DNA from: Anaerolineae bacterium | Lineage (GTDB): Bacteria > Chloroflexota > Anaerolineae > Aggregatilineales > UBA2796 | DNA: 64,000 nucleotides | Assembly (NCBI GenBank): GCA_019637615.1 | Contig: JAHBVJ010000006.1 | Location: forward strand, 220,196 to 284,195 | Direction of reading: 5' to 3' | Shown: piece by piece, positions 35,730 through 43,926 of the stretch | Layout of the letters: each line of letters starts with the position of its first letter | How positions within the stretch are numbered: the stretch's first letter is position 1 | Position numbers and translations under genes: made by a program | The notes under the pieces: model-generated | Database searches by the model: none | What the model was told of the DNA's origin: nothing | What the model saw: only the letters and a program-made list of their open reading frames with translations

Positions 35730-36272
35730 TTTTCCTCCATATGCGCCATTGGCCTACTGAATTCCGCTACGACAATCAGGGCGGGCAACGCAGTTTGGTC
35801 ACTAGGGATTGTTTGCTGCGACTTTTGCTTCACCCTGAAATTGATTTCGCTAAGTACTCCGCGCCGAATCCCCGATACTTCAAGTCGGGCACGTCGCTGA
35901 AACGGAAATTCCGCATTAGGGTCACTGTCACCAAGCCACCAATCAATGCCCGTATCCTTGCGCGAACGCTCTAGAATGGTGTAGTTAGTAAACGTTAGCA
36001 CCAACAATATCGCAAGTCCATACGCTGCCTGTTCCGTAGTGTATGGTTCATCGTTCCATGTACGGCGCATCTGGTCAGTCGCTTGCCCTGACCAAATCAA
36101 GGTCACCCGCTCATTTAGCGTGCCAGTTATCGCCAATTCTATACTTGATTGATGGGCCTTCTTCTTCAAGCGCAACGATACACGCTTCCTCAAGTGATCG
36201 GCCTACTGTTTCGGTGAGGCCGGGTAATCCCTGTCGCAAGTGGACAAGGTTGACGATACGCAATGCAGCCAA
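35726..36272 (-). pseudogene. First gene of the two-gene module, apparent frameshift; possible nuclease-like pattern
   Basis: The downstream frame (TTG 36193 to 35726) encodes TGTLNERVTLIW, YTTEQAAYGLAILLV, ILERSRKDTGIDWWLGD, RARLEVSGIRRG and a C-terminal VVAEFSRP strand. Upstream, a different frame from TTG 36272 encodes IVNLVHLRQGLPGL and TVGRSLEEACIVALEEEG, which reads as the missing N-terminus. Removing one base from the GGG at 36154-36156 (CCC on the coding strand) joins the two as EEEGHQSSIELAI. The GID...LEVSG layout is loosely like PD-(D/E)xK nucleases, but the Lys is replaced by Ser, so this is only a hint. The start follows the upstream gene's stop by 10 bases and has no clear ribosome site. 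Confidence 0.65.
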
Positions 36273-36281
36273 AGCGTTTCA

Positions 36282-37526
36282 TTAACCCGGTGTCACAGTC
36301 GCGAGCGGCGTCAGGGTTGGCGCTGGCGTGACGGTAGGCACCAACATGTTTTGCTGGACAGCAAAGAATGATCCGCGTACCTGCGCCAGTTCTGGCGGCA
36401 CGTTGACGTTGGTGCTATCCAGCAGGTCTACACCGCGTCCCGCCCACTGCTCTGTCACCACGAACAGACGGTTATCGGGGCTGTTGAGCAGGGTGGTGAC
36501 TGAACTGCGTTGATTGCCATCTGGATCGGGATCGCTATAGGAAAAGGTGAAGCCATTGATCCCGTTGATCGTATCGATCTTCAATTGCATGAGGGTGGCT
36601 TTGGGGATATTCGCTTGCAACCACGCCTTGACTTCATCTTCCGTCTTGACCTGCGCATTGAGCTGCACACGAGTCGTCAGCAGCACTTTGTTATTGCCTG
36701 CTGTGCCCGTCACGCTGTAAGGTTTACCGGGTACGCCATCCGACAGCGTCCACGTTGAGGGATACTTGATCACATAGCCAGCCGCATAATCCGTGATGGC
36801 GGGCCAATTCAACGGCACACTCAAGGCCGGACGCCACAAACGGAACTCATTCCACAACGCGCGCTGCAATTGATCGAGGAGCTGCGGGTTGTTGTTCGGC
36901 GCGACCAACCGCATGGTGATCAGCCATTGCCCATCGAAACGAGCAAGCTGCCGACCGTAGAATATGTTGCTGTAGCCTTGCTGATTGAGAGTCAGTGTGA
37001 GGTTGAGCACATAGGTATCGGAATCAATTTTGCGCTCGGATTCTTGCCATCCGCCCGTGTAATCTTTCCATGCCGCGTCCAAGTAAGCACTGTCAAACAT
37101 CGTGCCGAGGTCTTGCAACGTGTTCACTTTGCGGTTCGGATCAAGCTCCGCAAAGGCATGGACGACGCTTTGCGAGAACGAGTTGATGAACATCAAGCCC
37201 ACACGCGCAAAGCCATCAGCGGTCGATGGATAGAGTTTCTCTTCACCATCCTGCGGCACATCCCAGTTTTCCAGCAAGGGCAGTGAGATCACGCCGCTGG
37301 AATGAAAAATAGTGTACTTGGGGATGATATGCGTGCCTTCCGGCGGTACGGTGGGGAAGGTATTCGGCTGGTTCAATCCGAGGTCGGGGGTGGCGGTCGC
37401 CCCATTGGTCGATGGCGAGGAGGCGGCGAACCCACCGATCCCCAAGGCCGCAATGATCATCACCAAGAACAGCAATCTAAAAATGCGCTGGGCGATGGGT
37501 TCACTGCTTGAATTTTTCTGAGACAT
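36282..37526 (-). CDS. Membrane-anchored extracytoplasmic protein of unknown function
   Basis: A 414-residue protein with one N-terminal hydrophobic segment (IFRLLFLVMIIAALGIGGFAA) and a short Pro/Thr stretch, then two similar beta-rich regions that resemble photosystem II PsbP/stress-type lipoprotein modules (SGVISLPLLENWDVPQ and GYVIKYPSTWTLSDG). It ends in a Thr/Pro-rich tail (PTVTPAPTLTPLATVTPG). The pattern of a KYP-type motif followed by a single strand set also appears at the C-terminus of the clostripain protein and in the protein at 40247, so it is a recurring module in this genome. It is the first gene of the cluster that ends at 35148. Confidence 0.7.
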   Translation of the reverse strand: MSQKNSSSEPIAQRIFRLLFLVMIIAALGIGGFAASSPSTNGATATPDLGLNQPNTFPTVPPEGTHIIPKYTIFHSSGVISLPLLENWDVPQDGEEKLYPSTADGFARVGLMFINSFSQSVVHAFAELDPNRKVNTLQDLGTMFDSAYLDAAWKDYTGGWQESERKIDSDTYVLNLTLTLNQQGYSNIFYGRQLARFDGQWLITMRLVAPNNNPQLLDQLQRALWNEFRLWRPALSVPLNWPAITDYAAGYVIKYPSTWTLSDGVPGKPYSVTGTAGNNKVLLTTRVQLNAQVKTEDEVKAWLQANIPKATLMQLKIDTINGINGFTFSYSDPDPDGNQRSSVTTLLNSPDNRLFVVTEQWAGRGVDLLDSTNVNVPPELAQVRGSFFAVQQNMLVPTVTPAPTLTPLATVTPG

Positions 37527-37541
37527 TATGGCTACTTACCT

Positions 37542-37970
37542 TTACGCTTTGCTGCGACCTACACCATTCCAAAACAACGCATACTTTTCGTTCAAGCACG
37601 CGCCAAACCCGTTGCCTTCGAAGAACTCCGGCGTCGAAGTCACGACCAGCACCTGACGAATTTTGCGGTTTTCGGCTTCCGCTACGGCTGCCTCGCATAA
37701 CATGCGTCCGTAGCCAAGACCCCGGCTACCATCTTTAACCGCCAACGAACGTAGTTCAGCGATTTTGTTGGAATACACCTCAAGGCAGCAGCAACCGACG
37801 ATCTCACCATTCTCTTCAACGACCCACATAGTCTCGATGAGTTCTAGCAGCTCTTGATCTGTACGTGGTAGCAGCTTATCCAGATTCGACCTGATCAGCG
37901 CTTGAATGTTCGGAATATCGGTGGCGTGTGCCTTCCGTAAAATGCCAGTTTCAACGTGTGTATCAGTCAT
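37542..37970 (-). CDS. GNAT-family N-acetyltransferase
   Basis: A 142-residue acetyltransferase. ATG 37970 follows a GGGAAATGAG site; an ATG seven codons upstream is possible. The N-terminus is LRKAHATDIPNIQALI and the acetyl-CoA loop is LRSLAVKDGSRGLGYGRML, followed by VVTSTPEFFEGNGF. The pattern is closest to N-acetylglutamate synthase-like GNATs (ArgA/ArgH-C type), which would acetylate glutamate for arginine synthesis, but no arg gene is nearby. Confidence 0.87.
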   Translation of the reverse strand: MTDTHVETGILRKAHATDIPNIQALIRSNLDKLLPRTDQELLELIETMWVVEENGEIVGCCCLEVYSNKIAELRSLAVKDGSRGLGYGRMLCEAAVAEAENRKIRQVLVVTSTPEFFEGNGFGACLNEKYALFWNGVGRSKA

Positions 37971-38215
37971 GTTCTCATTTCCCGGCAACATGATAAAAGT
38001 CCGCCTAAGTATAGATCAAAGCGCCCCTCTGTCTAGGTACGATTCGGCGTTGCTATCGATACATGGACGTTAGTGAGATACTCGCATAAGCAAACGTGAA
38101 TTTACCGCGCCGATGCGTTCATCAGTGGCGACAAACGCGCATCTCTGACCTTAATGTTTATTCTATAGGGATCAGAATAGGCGGCACGGCAGCGGTCAGG
38201 TCGTCAAGGTGCGAC

Positions 38216-38221
38216 TATAAT
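38216..38221 (+). promoter_or_regulatory. Candidate -10 element upstream of the NAD-dependent epimerase gene
   Basis: A perfect TATAAT lies 39 bases before the ATG at 38261. The -35 region is a poor match (GCGGTC/CGGTCA), so the promoter call is weak. Confidence 0.3.
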
Positions 38222-38260
38222 GGATTTCTTAGATTTTGTGGCATGAAAAAGGAGCTGGTG

Positions 38261-39235
38261 ATGAGAACTGTGGTGATTGGAGGCAGCGGACACATCGGTA
38301 CCTACCTGATCCCGATGCTGGTTGACGCTGGTCATGAGGTAGTTAACGTCAGCCGTGGTCAGCGCGAAGCCTATCTGCCCCATGCTGCGTGGAAACAAGT
38401 GACGCAAGTGCAAGCCGACCGTGAGGCCGAAGACCGTGATGCGACCTTCGCCCAACGGATCGTGAACCTCAAGCCAGCTATTGTCATCGATCTGATTTGC
38501 TTCACGGAAAGCAGTGCGCAACAGTTGGTCGAAGCGCTCACAGGGCATGTGCAGCACTTTTTGCACTGCGGCACGGTCTGGGCACAAGGGCACAGCACGG
38601 TCGTCCCGATGACGGAAGACCAACCGCTGCATCCGTTTGGCGAATACGGCATCCGCAAAGCCGCCATCGAAGGTTATTTGTTGCAGCAAGCCCGCCAGCA
38701 TCACTTTCCCGCGACTGTTTTGCGCCCCGGTCATATCGTCGGCCCCGGCTACAGCCCGCTGAATCCGGCTGGGCATTTCAACCCGCAAGTGTTCGCTAGG
38801 ATCGGGCGCGGCGAAATGCTGACACTGCCGAATCTGGGTCTAGAAACCGTACATCATGTCCATGCGCGCGATGTGGCACACGCCTTCATGCAGAGCATCA
38901 CGCATTGGAGCGGCAGCGTCGGTGAAGCCTTCAATGTCGTGTCGCCCGCTGCCATTACGCTGCGTGGCTATGCCGAAGCGATGTACGCGTGGTTTGGTAA
39001 AACCCCGTCGCTGGCTTTCCTGCCGTGGGATACATGGCGCACAACGGTTAGCGAAGAAGAAGCACGCGCTACATGGGATCACATCGCGCACAGCCCTAAC
39101 GCCAGCATCGCCAAAGCCCGCCGCCTGATCGAATACCAGCCCGTGTACAGCTCTGTACAGGCCGTGTGCGAGGCGGTCACGTGGCTGTTAGAGCATGGCA
39201 AGATCGCGGTGGACAGCCAACCTGTAGTTTCCTAG
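38261..39235 (+). CDS. NAD-dependent epimerase/reductase-like SDR
   Basis: A 324-residue atypical SDR. ATG 38261 is preferred since AAAGGAG is 6 bases upstream; the frame is open for another 165 bases without a motif. The nucleotide-binding loop is IGGSGHIGTYLIPML, and the YxxxK is YGIRK. The sequence FNVVSPAAITLRGYAEAM and the Trp-rich C-terminus resemble isoflavone-reductase-like or plant chloroplast-like epimerases (CSP41 type). Substrate unknown. It faces another epimerase gene on the minus strand. Confidence 0.8.
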   Translation: MRTVVIGGSGHIGTYLIPMLVDAGHEVVNVSRGQREAYLPHAAWKQVTQVQADREAEDRDATFAQRIVNLKPAIVIDLICFTESSAQQLVEALTGHVQHFLHCGTVWAQGHSTVVPMTEDQPLHPFGEYGIRKAAIEGYLLQQARQHHFPATVLRPGHIVGPGYSPLNPAGHFNPQVFARIGRGEMLTLPNLGLETVHHVHARDVAHAFMQSITHWSGSVGEAFNVVSPAAITLRGYAEAMYAWFGKTPSLAFLPWDTWRTTVSEEEARATWDHIAHSPNASIAKARRLIEYQPVYSSVQAVCEAVTWLLEHGKIAVDSQPVVS

Positions 39236-39282
39236 CTACGGGGAACCAAGAGGATAAGCTGTCGGCGGGCACCCATGCGGAT

Positions 39283-40230
39283 TCATTGCGCTATCTGTGT
39301 TTTGAACCAGTCCACCGTACGCGCCAGCCCTTCCTTGAAGGTGACTTGCTGCTCAAATCCTAACAGGCGACCCGCTTTCGTCACATCAGCACGCGAATGC
39401 TTCACGTCGCCCGCGCGTGGATCAGCAAAGGTGGGCTGGATGGCTGTGCCCAAGAGCTGGTTGATGTCAGTCACCAGCTCTAGCAACGAGATGCGATCAC
39501 CGCCCGCTAGATTGATCACTTCACCGCCGACCTGCCTCGGATCGGCGTGACAGGCTAACAAATTGCCGTGAACGACATTATCGATATAGGTGAAATCGCG
39601 TGACTGGGTGCCATCACCGAAGATAGTCGGCGCTTCCCCGCGCAAGATGTGCGTGGCGAACAATGGGATTACCGCAGAATACGGCGAATTCGGGTCTTGG
39701 CGCGGGCCGAAGACGTTGAAATAGCGCAGTGCCACTGTCGCCAACCCATAAATCTGATTGAAGACACGGCAGTACTGCTCCCCGATCAGTTTGGCGACGG
39801 CATAGGGTGAGAGTGGATTAGTGGGCATCGTTTCGACTTTGAACTCGCCCTCGATATTCCCGTAGGCCGAGGACGAGGCCGCGTAGACAAAGCGCTTGAC
39901 ACCCGCATCACGCGCTGCGATCAGCAAATTCAGTGTACCCGTCGCGCAGGTCTGATGTGTGCCCAGTGGATCAGCAACTGAACGTGGTACCGAGGGCAAC
40001 GCGGCCTGATGCAAGACGTAATCGACCCCCTCCAACGGCGCATGCAGCGATTCTAGCTCCCGAATATCCACATCAAACACAGCGATCTTATCGAGATTGT
40101 GTGCCAAGTTCTGGCGGCTGCCCGTGATGAAATTATCGATTACGCGCACTGTTTCGCCGCGTTTCACCAACGCATCGACCAGATGGGAGCCGATGAAGCC
40201 CGCACCGCCCGTCACAAGATAAACTGCCAT
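39283..40230 (-). CDS. UDP-N-acetylglucosamine/UDP-glucose 4-epimerase-like protein
   Basis: A 315-residue extended SDR with TGGAGFIGSHLVDAL, DNFITGSRQNL, the segment AALPSVPRSVADP and the catalytic YAVAK. The region YFNVFGPRQDPNSPYSAVIPLF is typical of WbpP/VipB-type UDP-GlcNAc epimerases and related nucleotide-sugar epimerases. It should supply activated sugars for surface glycans. It is the last of three minus-strand genes with small gaps. Confidence 0.86.
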   Translation of the reverse strand: MAVYLVTGGAGFIGSHLVDALVKRGETVRVIDNFITGSRQNLAHNLDKIAVFDVDIRELESLHAPLEGVDYVLHQAALPSVPRSVADPLGTHQTCATGTLNLLIAARDAGVKRFVYAASSSAYGNIEGEFKVETMPTNPLSPYAVAKLIGEQYCRVFNQIYGLATVALRYFNVFGPRQDPNSPYSAVIPLFATHILRGEAPTIFGDGTQSRDFTYIDNVVHGNLLACHADPRQVGGEVINLAGGDRISLLELVTDINQLLGTAIQPTFADPRAGDVKHSRADVTKAGRLLGFEQQVTFKEGLARTVDWFKTQIAQ

Positions 40231-40246
40231 GTGCTATTTCGTCCCC

Positions 40247-40846
40247 TTAAAATTCCAGCGAGGCCAAAAACGCCTCGAAATAATGTTGATTGCGTTCAAA
40301 TGACTGTCCGTCGGTCTCGAAGGTGATGACGACGGCCTGACTCCCGCGCAAAATGATCACATCCACGGCTCGCACAATAATCGGTTCGGACTGCAAAAAC
40401 GGGTTGTTTTCGACCGAGGCATAGGCATAGGTTTGCTGACGTGCCGTTGTGCCATTCCGCAGCTGGATCGTCTCGATACCGAGCGATTTGTAGGGCGCGA
40501 TCTGGCTGCTGCGTTTGAGCGACAGATCACGCAGGACTTCTTCCGCACTTGAAGTCGCCCCGCGCGAAATCACCGAGACCGTGATCGTCGTCTTGAACGG
40601 GATCGCCGCCGGATCGGTGACGCGGAAAATGATGGGGCGTGTGCCCTGCTCGATCAGCCATGTCGCCGGATAGCGTACCGCGATACCGACTTCCGGCGAC
40701 TCAAAGCGACGGGTGGCGTTCAGAATATTGCCGCGCAACACGAACCCCATGACGATCATGCCCAAAGTCAGCAAAACGCAGAAATAGGTACCCCACCGCT
40801 GTGCGCTCGTCAACTCGGATGGCGCTTCGTAACCGCGTACACTCAT
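40247..40846 (-). CDS. Single-pass membrane protein, PsbP-like beta region
   Basis: A 199-residue protein with one N-terminal helix (WGTYFCVLLTLGMIVMGFVL) followed by an extracytoplasmic beta-rich region beginning VGIAVRYPATWLIEQGTRP and ending with a VIITFETDG strand. The RYPATWL module resembles the KYPSTWT element of the protein at 36282. Its ATG overlaps the stop of the upstream membrane-protein gene by four bases, so the two are translationally coupled and probably act together. Confidence 0.7.
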   Translation of the reverse strand: MSVRGYEAPSELTSAQRWGTYFCVLLTLGMIVMGFVLRGNILNATRRFESPEVGIAVRYPATWLIEQGTRPIIFRVTDPAAIPFKTTITVSVISRGATSSAEEVLRDLSLKRSSQIAPYKSLGIETIQLRNGTTARQQTYAYASVENNPFLQSEPIIVRAVDVIILRGSQAVVITFETDGQSFERNQHYFEAFLASLEF

Positions 40847-41757
40847 GAGCGTTCACCCCGCAAGCGCAGCGTTTCGCGCTCGTCTGCGTTGTTGATCAAG
40901 AAGTTGAATGCGCTAAACATGAACGCGACTAGGGCAATTGGTACGCCCAAGCCTTGGAGGGGCACGCTGGCGGTTGAGGTCGCGGAGATTTGCCCGACTA
41001 CCAGACCTGCACGCAGCGTGATCGACAACGCATTGACGAGCGATGACAACAGCAACCCTGCAGGCAGCACAATCGCGGGCAATTGACTCAACTTCATTTC
41101 GCTGATGAAGAATCCCATGATGGTGCTGACGGCGACCTGCGAGAGTGTAAATTCCGCGATGCGTAGGACAGTGGCTGAAGGCAAAGCGTTCTCATTGAAG
41201 ACATAATTTAGATTGAGCACCGTCGCATAACCGATAGCCGCCGTGAGCATGTAGGCAGGGCCATCGATCCGCGTGCGGATCGCGGCGGGCCAGACGGTGA
41301 AGCGCACCGCGGCGAACTTGATGAACTCTTGGGTGATGCTGATGGTCGTCATGTAGCCAATGATGCGCATGACGCCCGACGCTGTTGAGAGCCAACTATC
41401 CACCGCAAATAGGCGCTCTGCCAGCGGGACACCAATGGCATTGGCTCCCAAGGCGCTCACGATTAAGACCGTGATCAAGCCCTGACGCGGATAGCGCGAC
41501 TGGTATTCACCTACAAACGAGAAAATGAACCACAGAGCCAATGGCAGCAGTGCAAAGCTGAGGCGGAATACTGACAAGGTCGTTGTGCCCGTGATATGCA
41601 GACTCAAATATTGTTCGGCCAATACCACTGCCAATGCAGGAACGATCAGTAAGATCGCTTCGATGGTTGCTGTGCGCCATACACGGCGGTAGGGTGGACG
41701 GCGTTCACGCTCGTCGTCCACAGGCGGGATATAAGTTGGCCCCGGTGCTCTTAGCAT
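40843..41757 (-). CDS. PrsW-like multi-pass membrane protein with altered active-site motifs
   Basis: A 304-residue protein with about eight membrane helices. The segment TISITQEFIKFAAVRF lies where PrsW intramembrane proteases have EExxK, and RIDGPAYMLTAAIGYATVLNLNYVF resembles their DGxxxGxxxGxGFAxxEN motif. Here the first Glu of EE is Gln and the Glu of EN is Leu. PrsW cleaves anti-sigma factors in Bacillus; this relative may lack protease activity. The relation is my inference from these two motifs. It starts the coupled pair with the gene at 40247. Confidence 0.6.
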   Translation of the reverse strand: MLRAPGPTYIPPVDDERERRPPYRRVWRTATIEAILLIVPALAVVLAEQYLSLHITGTTTLSVFRLSFALLPLALWFIFSFVGEYQSRYPRQGLITVLIVSALGANAIGVPLAERLFAVDSWLSTASGVMRIIGYMTTISITQEFIKFAAVRFTVWPAAIRTRIDGPAYMLTAAIGYATVLNLNYVFNENALPSATVLRIAEFTLSQVAVSTIMGFFISEMKLSQLPAIVLPAGLLLSSLVNALSITLRAGLVVGQISATSTASVPLQGLGVPIALVAFMFSAFNFLINNADERETLRLRGERS

Positions 41758-42037
41758 ACCTCAACCCTATTCGGTGTGTTGATTCAGTCGTCGCCAACAT
41801 CACCGCTCATCCAAATCTCGCTGCCATCAGGTTGACATTGTCTTCTGCGTTCGCCGCTTGAACGACGCGCCTCGTAGCAACGTCACCATTGTAACGTGAG
41901 AGTCCGGCGTGGCACGCCGCCGCCTACCAATCGTTCGAACTTTACGACTTTGAGATGAAATCTATTCACGATTTGTTCACGCTTTACCCTTAGAATGTGG
42001 GCACAGTAGAGACTTATCTGCTTACTCAAGGAGCGCC
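41758..42037. other. Intergenic region upstream of the AIM24-type gene
   Basis: No gene is evident here. A TTGACA occurs near 41832 without a fitting -10. An AT-richer stretch around 41950-42000 (GATTTGTTCACG, TTAGAATG) may hold the plus-strand promoter for the leader ORF and the AIM24-type gene. The first part must also hold the promoter for the minus-strand PrsW-like gene. Confidence 0.3.
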
Positions 42038-42115
42038 ATGAACGTTTATCACAGCACCGACGCGCCTTTCTATTCACTTTGTACGAAATCTCATTTACAC
42101 AGCACTTTACATTAG
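42038..42115 (+). CDS. 25-codon leader ORF
   Basis: ATG 42038 has AAGGAG four bases upstream, a better ribosome site than most genes here. The frame encodes 25 residues (MNVYHSTDAPFYS, then LCTKSHLHSTLH) and stops at TAG 42113, which overlaps the TAGGAG site of the following gene. It could be a leader peptide controlling the next gene, or a chance ORF. No homology is claimed. Confidence 0.35.
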   Translation: MNVYHSTDAPFYSLCTKSHLHSTLH

Positions 42116-42126
42116 GAGAGCACCCC

Positions 42127-42804
42127 ATGAAATTTGTCATTAAGCATCAACCGTCATATGCTTTGGCGATTGCCGACCTCAGCAGTAATGAGAAGATCAA
42201 GGTAGAACCCGGCTCGATGGTCAGCATGTCTGACGGTGTTCAGATCGAGACTAAGGCCGAAGGTGGCTTGTTTGGCGGCCTCAAGCGCATGGTCACGGGC
42301 GAGAGTTTCTTTCAAAACACCTATACTGCGCCCGCCGCTGGTGGCGAAGTGACACTCGCGCCCGCCGTCCCCGGCGATATGGCGGTGATCGATGTCGTCC
42401 CCGGTCGCGATTTTCTGATGCAAAGTGGCGCGTATGTCGCGTGCGATCCGAACGTCACGATGGACACCAAGTGGGGCGGCGCGAAGGGCTTCTTTGGCAG
42501 CGGCAGTTTGCTCCTGCTGCGCATTTCAGGGCAAGGGCAAGTCCTCATGGCAGCTTACGGCGCTATCGAAGTCCGTGAGCTGCAAGCAGGGCAGCGTTAT
42601 ATCGTGGATACGGGGCATATCGTGGGCTTCGACGCGTCGGTACAGTTTGCGGTGCAGCGCGTGGGCAACTGGAAATCCACCTTCCTCAGCGGTGAAGGCT
42701 TGGTGGTGCAGTTGACAGGCCCCGGTCGTGTCTTCATGCAGACCCGTTCGGATGAATCGTTTGTCTCGTGGTTAGCGCCTAAGCTGCCCACCAAATCCAA
42801 TTAA
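42127..42804 (+). CDS. TIGR00266/AIM24-family protein
   Basis: A 225-residue protein with ATG 42127 behind GGAG. It matches the AIM24 family along its length: IKVEPGSMVSMSDGVQIETKAEGGLFGGLKRMVTGESFF, FLMQSGAYVAC, LLLLRISGQGQVLMAAYGAI and a final LVVQLTGPGRVFMQTR. These are beta-helix/trefoil-like, tail-less proteins related to mitochondrial AIM24 and tryptophan RNA-binding attenuator-like folds; the function is unknown. A 25-codon ORF precedes it. Confidence 0.9.
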   Translation: MKFVIKHQPSYALAIADLSSNEKIKVEPGSMVSMSDGVQIETKAEGGLFGGLKRMVTGESFFQNTYTAPAAGGEVTLAPAVPGDMAVIDVVPGRDFLMQSGAYVACDPNVTMDTKWGGAKGFFGSGSLLLLRISGQGQVLMAAYGAIEVRELQAGQRYIVDTGHIVGFDASVQFAVQRVGNWKSTFLSGEGLVVQLTGPGRVFMQTRSDESFVSWLAPKLPTKSN

Positions 42805-42827
42805 TTCGCAACTCCTCTAGCCTGCCG

Positions 42828-42863
42828 TCCAACCCGTTCCTCGCCTCTGGAGGGAGGGTTGGA
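42828..42863 (+). terminator. Hairpin after the AIM24-type gene
   Basis: TCCAACCC (42828-42835) pairs with GGGTTGGA (42856-42863), and an inner CCTC/GAGG pair extends the stem. It follows the stop at 42804 by 23 bases. There is no T-run. Confidence 0.45.
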
Positions 42864-42908
42864 GCCAACACGGCGTAGGCAATTGCCCCAACTAATCCCC
42901 GTTAAGCA

Positions 42909-42937
42909 TAGGCTGAAACAGCGCGCTGTGCTATGAT
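42909..42937 (+). promoter_or_regulatory. Candidate promoter with a 12-bp palindrome in the spacer (ABC importer)
   Basis: TAGGCT (42909-42914) and TATGAT (42932-42937) are 17 bases apart. The spacer contains the perfect palindrome ACAGCGCGCTGT (42918-42929), suitable as a dimer-binding operator. The gene for the substrate-binding protein starts 38 bases downstream. Confidence 0.4.
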
Positions 42938-42975
42938 AGTCCTCTACGCAGGAGCTTAAGAGGAGATCATACAAA

Positions 42976-43815
42976 ATGCAGCTTCGCAAGCGTTTACTGA
43001 CCATCGTCGCGCTGGCCTTGTTCATTGCTGGCGCTGGTATGAGCGTCGTAGTACGGGCTGAAGATGGCCCCACCCGCATTCCGGCTATTCTCCCTGACCT
43101 CAAGGGACGCACCGTGATCGCTGTGTCCGCTTATGACTATACACCGCTGATTTTCAAGGACACTTCGAACGAAAATAAGGCCACAGGCATGGAATATGAG
43201 CTGTGGGGCGAAATCTGCAAGCGCCTCAACTGCGTCCTCGAATGGAAGGAATTGGCGTGGGAAGGCATGATCGCCGCCATCAGCCAGAAGCAGTTCGACG
43301 TAGGCATGGATGGCATCAGCATTACCGACGAGCGCAAGCAGCAAGTCGATTTCTCCGATGCCTATCTGAACAGCGAACAGCGCTTCCTCGTCCGCGCCGA
43401 TGAGACGCGTTTCACCGATGTCGAGAGCTTCAAGGCCAATGAAAACTTGAAGATCGGTGCGCAGGCAGGCACGACGGGCTTTTATATCGCCAGCGATAGC
43501 AGCTTCCTTGGCGAAAACAGCCCCCGTATCGCGCTGTACGATAACTACGGGCTGTCCGTGCAAGCGCTGATCAACGGCGATGTGGACGCGGTCATTTCCG
43601 ACAACGCCGCCGGACGTGGCTATGTCGGCGCGAACGAGGGCAAGCTGAAACTGCTCGATGCCGTGATTACCACGGATACGCTCGGTTTCATCTTCCCGAA
43701 AGGCAGCGATCTGGTCGCGCCTGTCAATGCGGCGCTCTCTTCAATGAAGACGGATGGCTACTTGGCCTATCTGGAAAATAAGTGGTTCTTCTTGTTTGAC
43801 CCCGCCAAGAGCTAG
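42976..43815 (+). CDS. Amino-acid ABC transporter substrate-binding protein (SBP family 3)
   Basis: A 279-residue exported binding protein with AGAGGAG upstream. The signal peptide ([24 protein letters not shown]) is followed by the family 3 pattern: [57 protein letters not shown] and a [13 protein letters not shown] hinge ([13 protein letters not shown]). It would capture a polar amino acid outside the membrane and hand it to the permease encoded next. A lipobox is not visible, so it may be free in the exterior or held by its signal. Confidence 0.92.
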   Translation: MQLRKRLLTIVALALFIAGAGMSVVVRAEDGPTRIPAILPDLKGRTVIAVSAYDYTPLIFKDTSNENKATGMEYELWGEICKRLNCVLEWKELAWEGMIAAISQKQFDVGMDGISITDERKQQVDFSDAYLNSEQRFLVRADETRFTDVESFKANENLKIGAQAGTTGFYIASDSSFLGENSPRIALYDNYGLSVQALINGDVDAVISDNAAGRGYVGANEGKLKLLDAVITTDTLGFIFPKGSDLVAPVNAALSSMKTDGYLAYLENKWFFLFDPAKS

Positions 43816-43926
43816 AGGCTGATCCCTTGTAGAGGCGTGGTCTGACGCAGTATGTCGCGGGCGGGTTGGCAACTAACCTGCCCTTCTTGTCCTGATTGCA
43901 GATGAAAAATCCCCACACAGAAAGCC

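Noticed and set aside
41883..42140. An 85-codon minus-strand frame upstream of the AIM24-type gene
   Set aside because: No ribosome site, many Cys and Arg with no pattern, and it overlaps the better leader ORF on the other strand.
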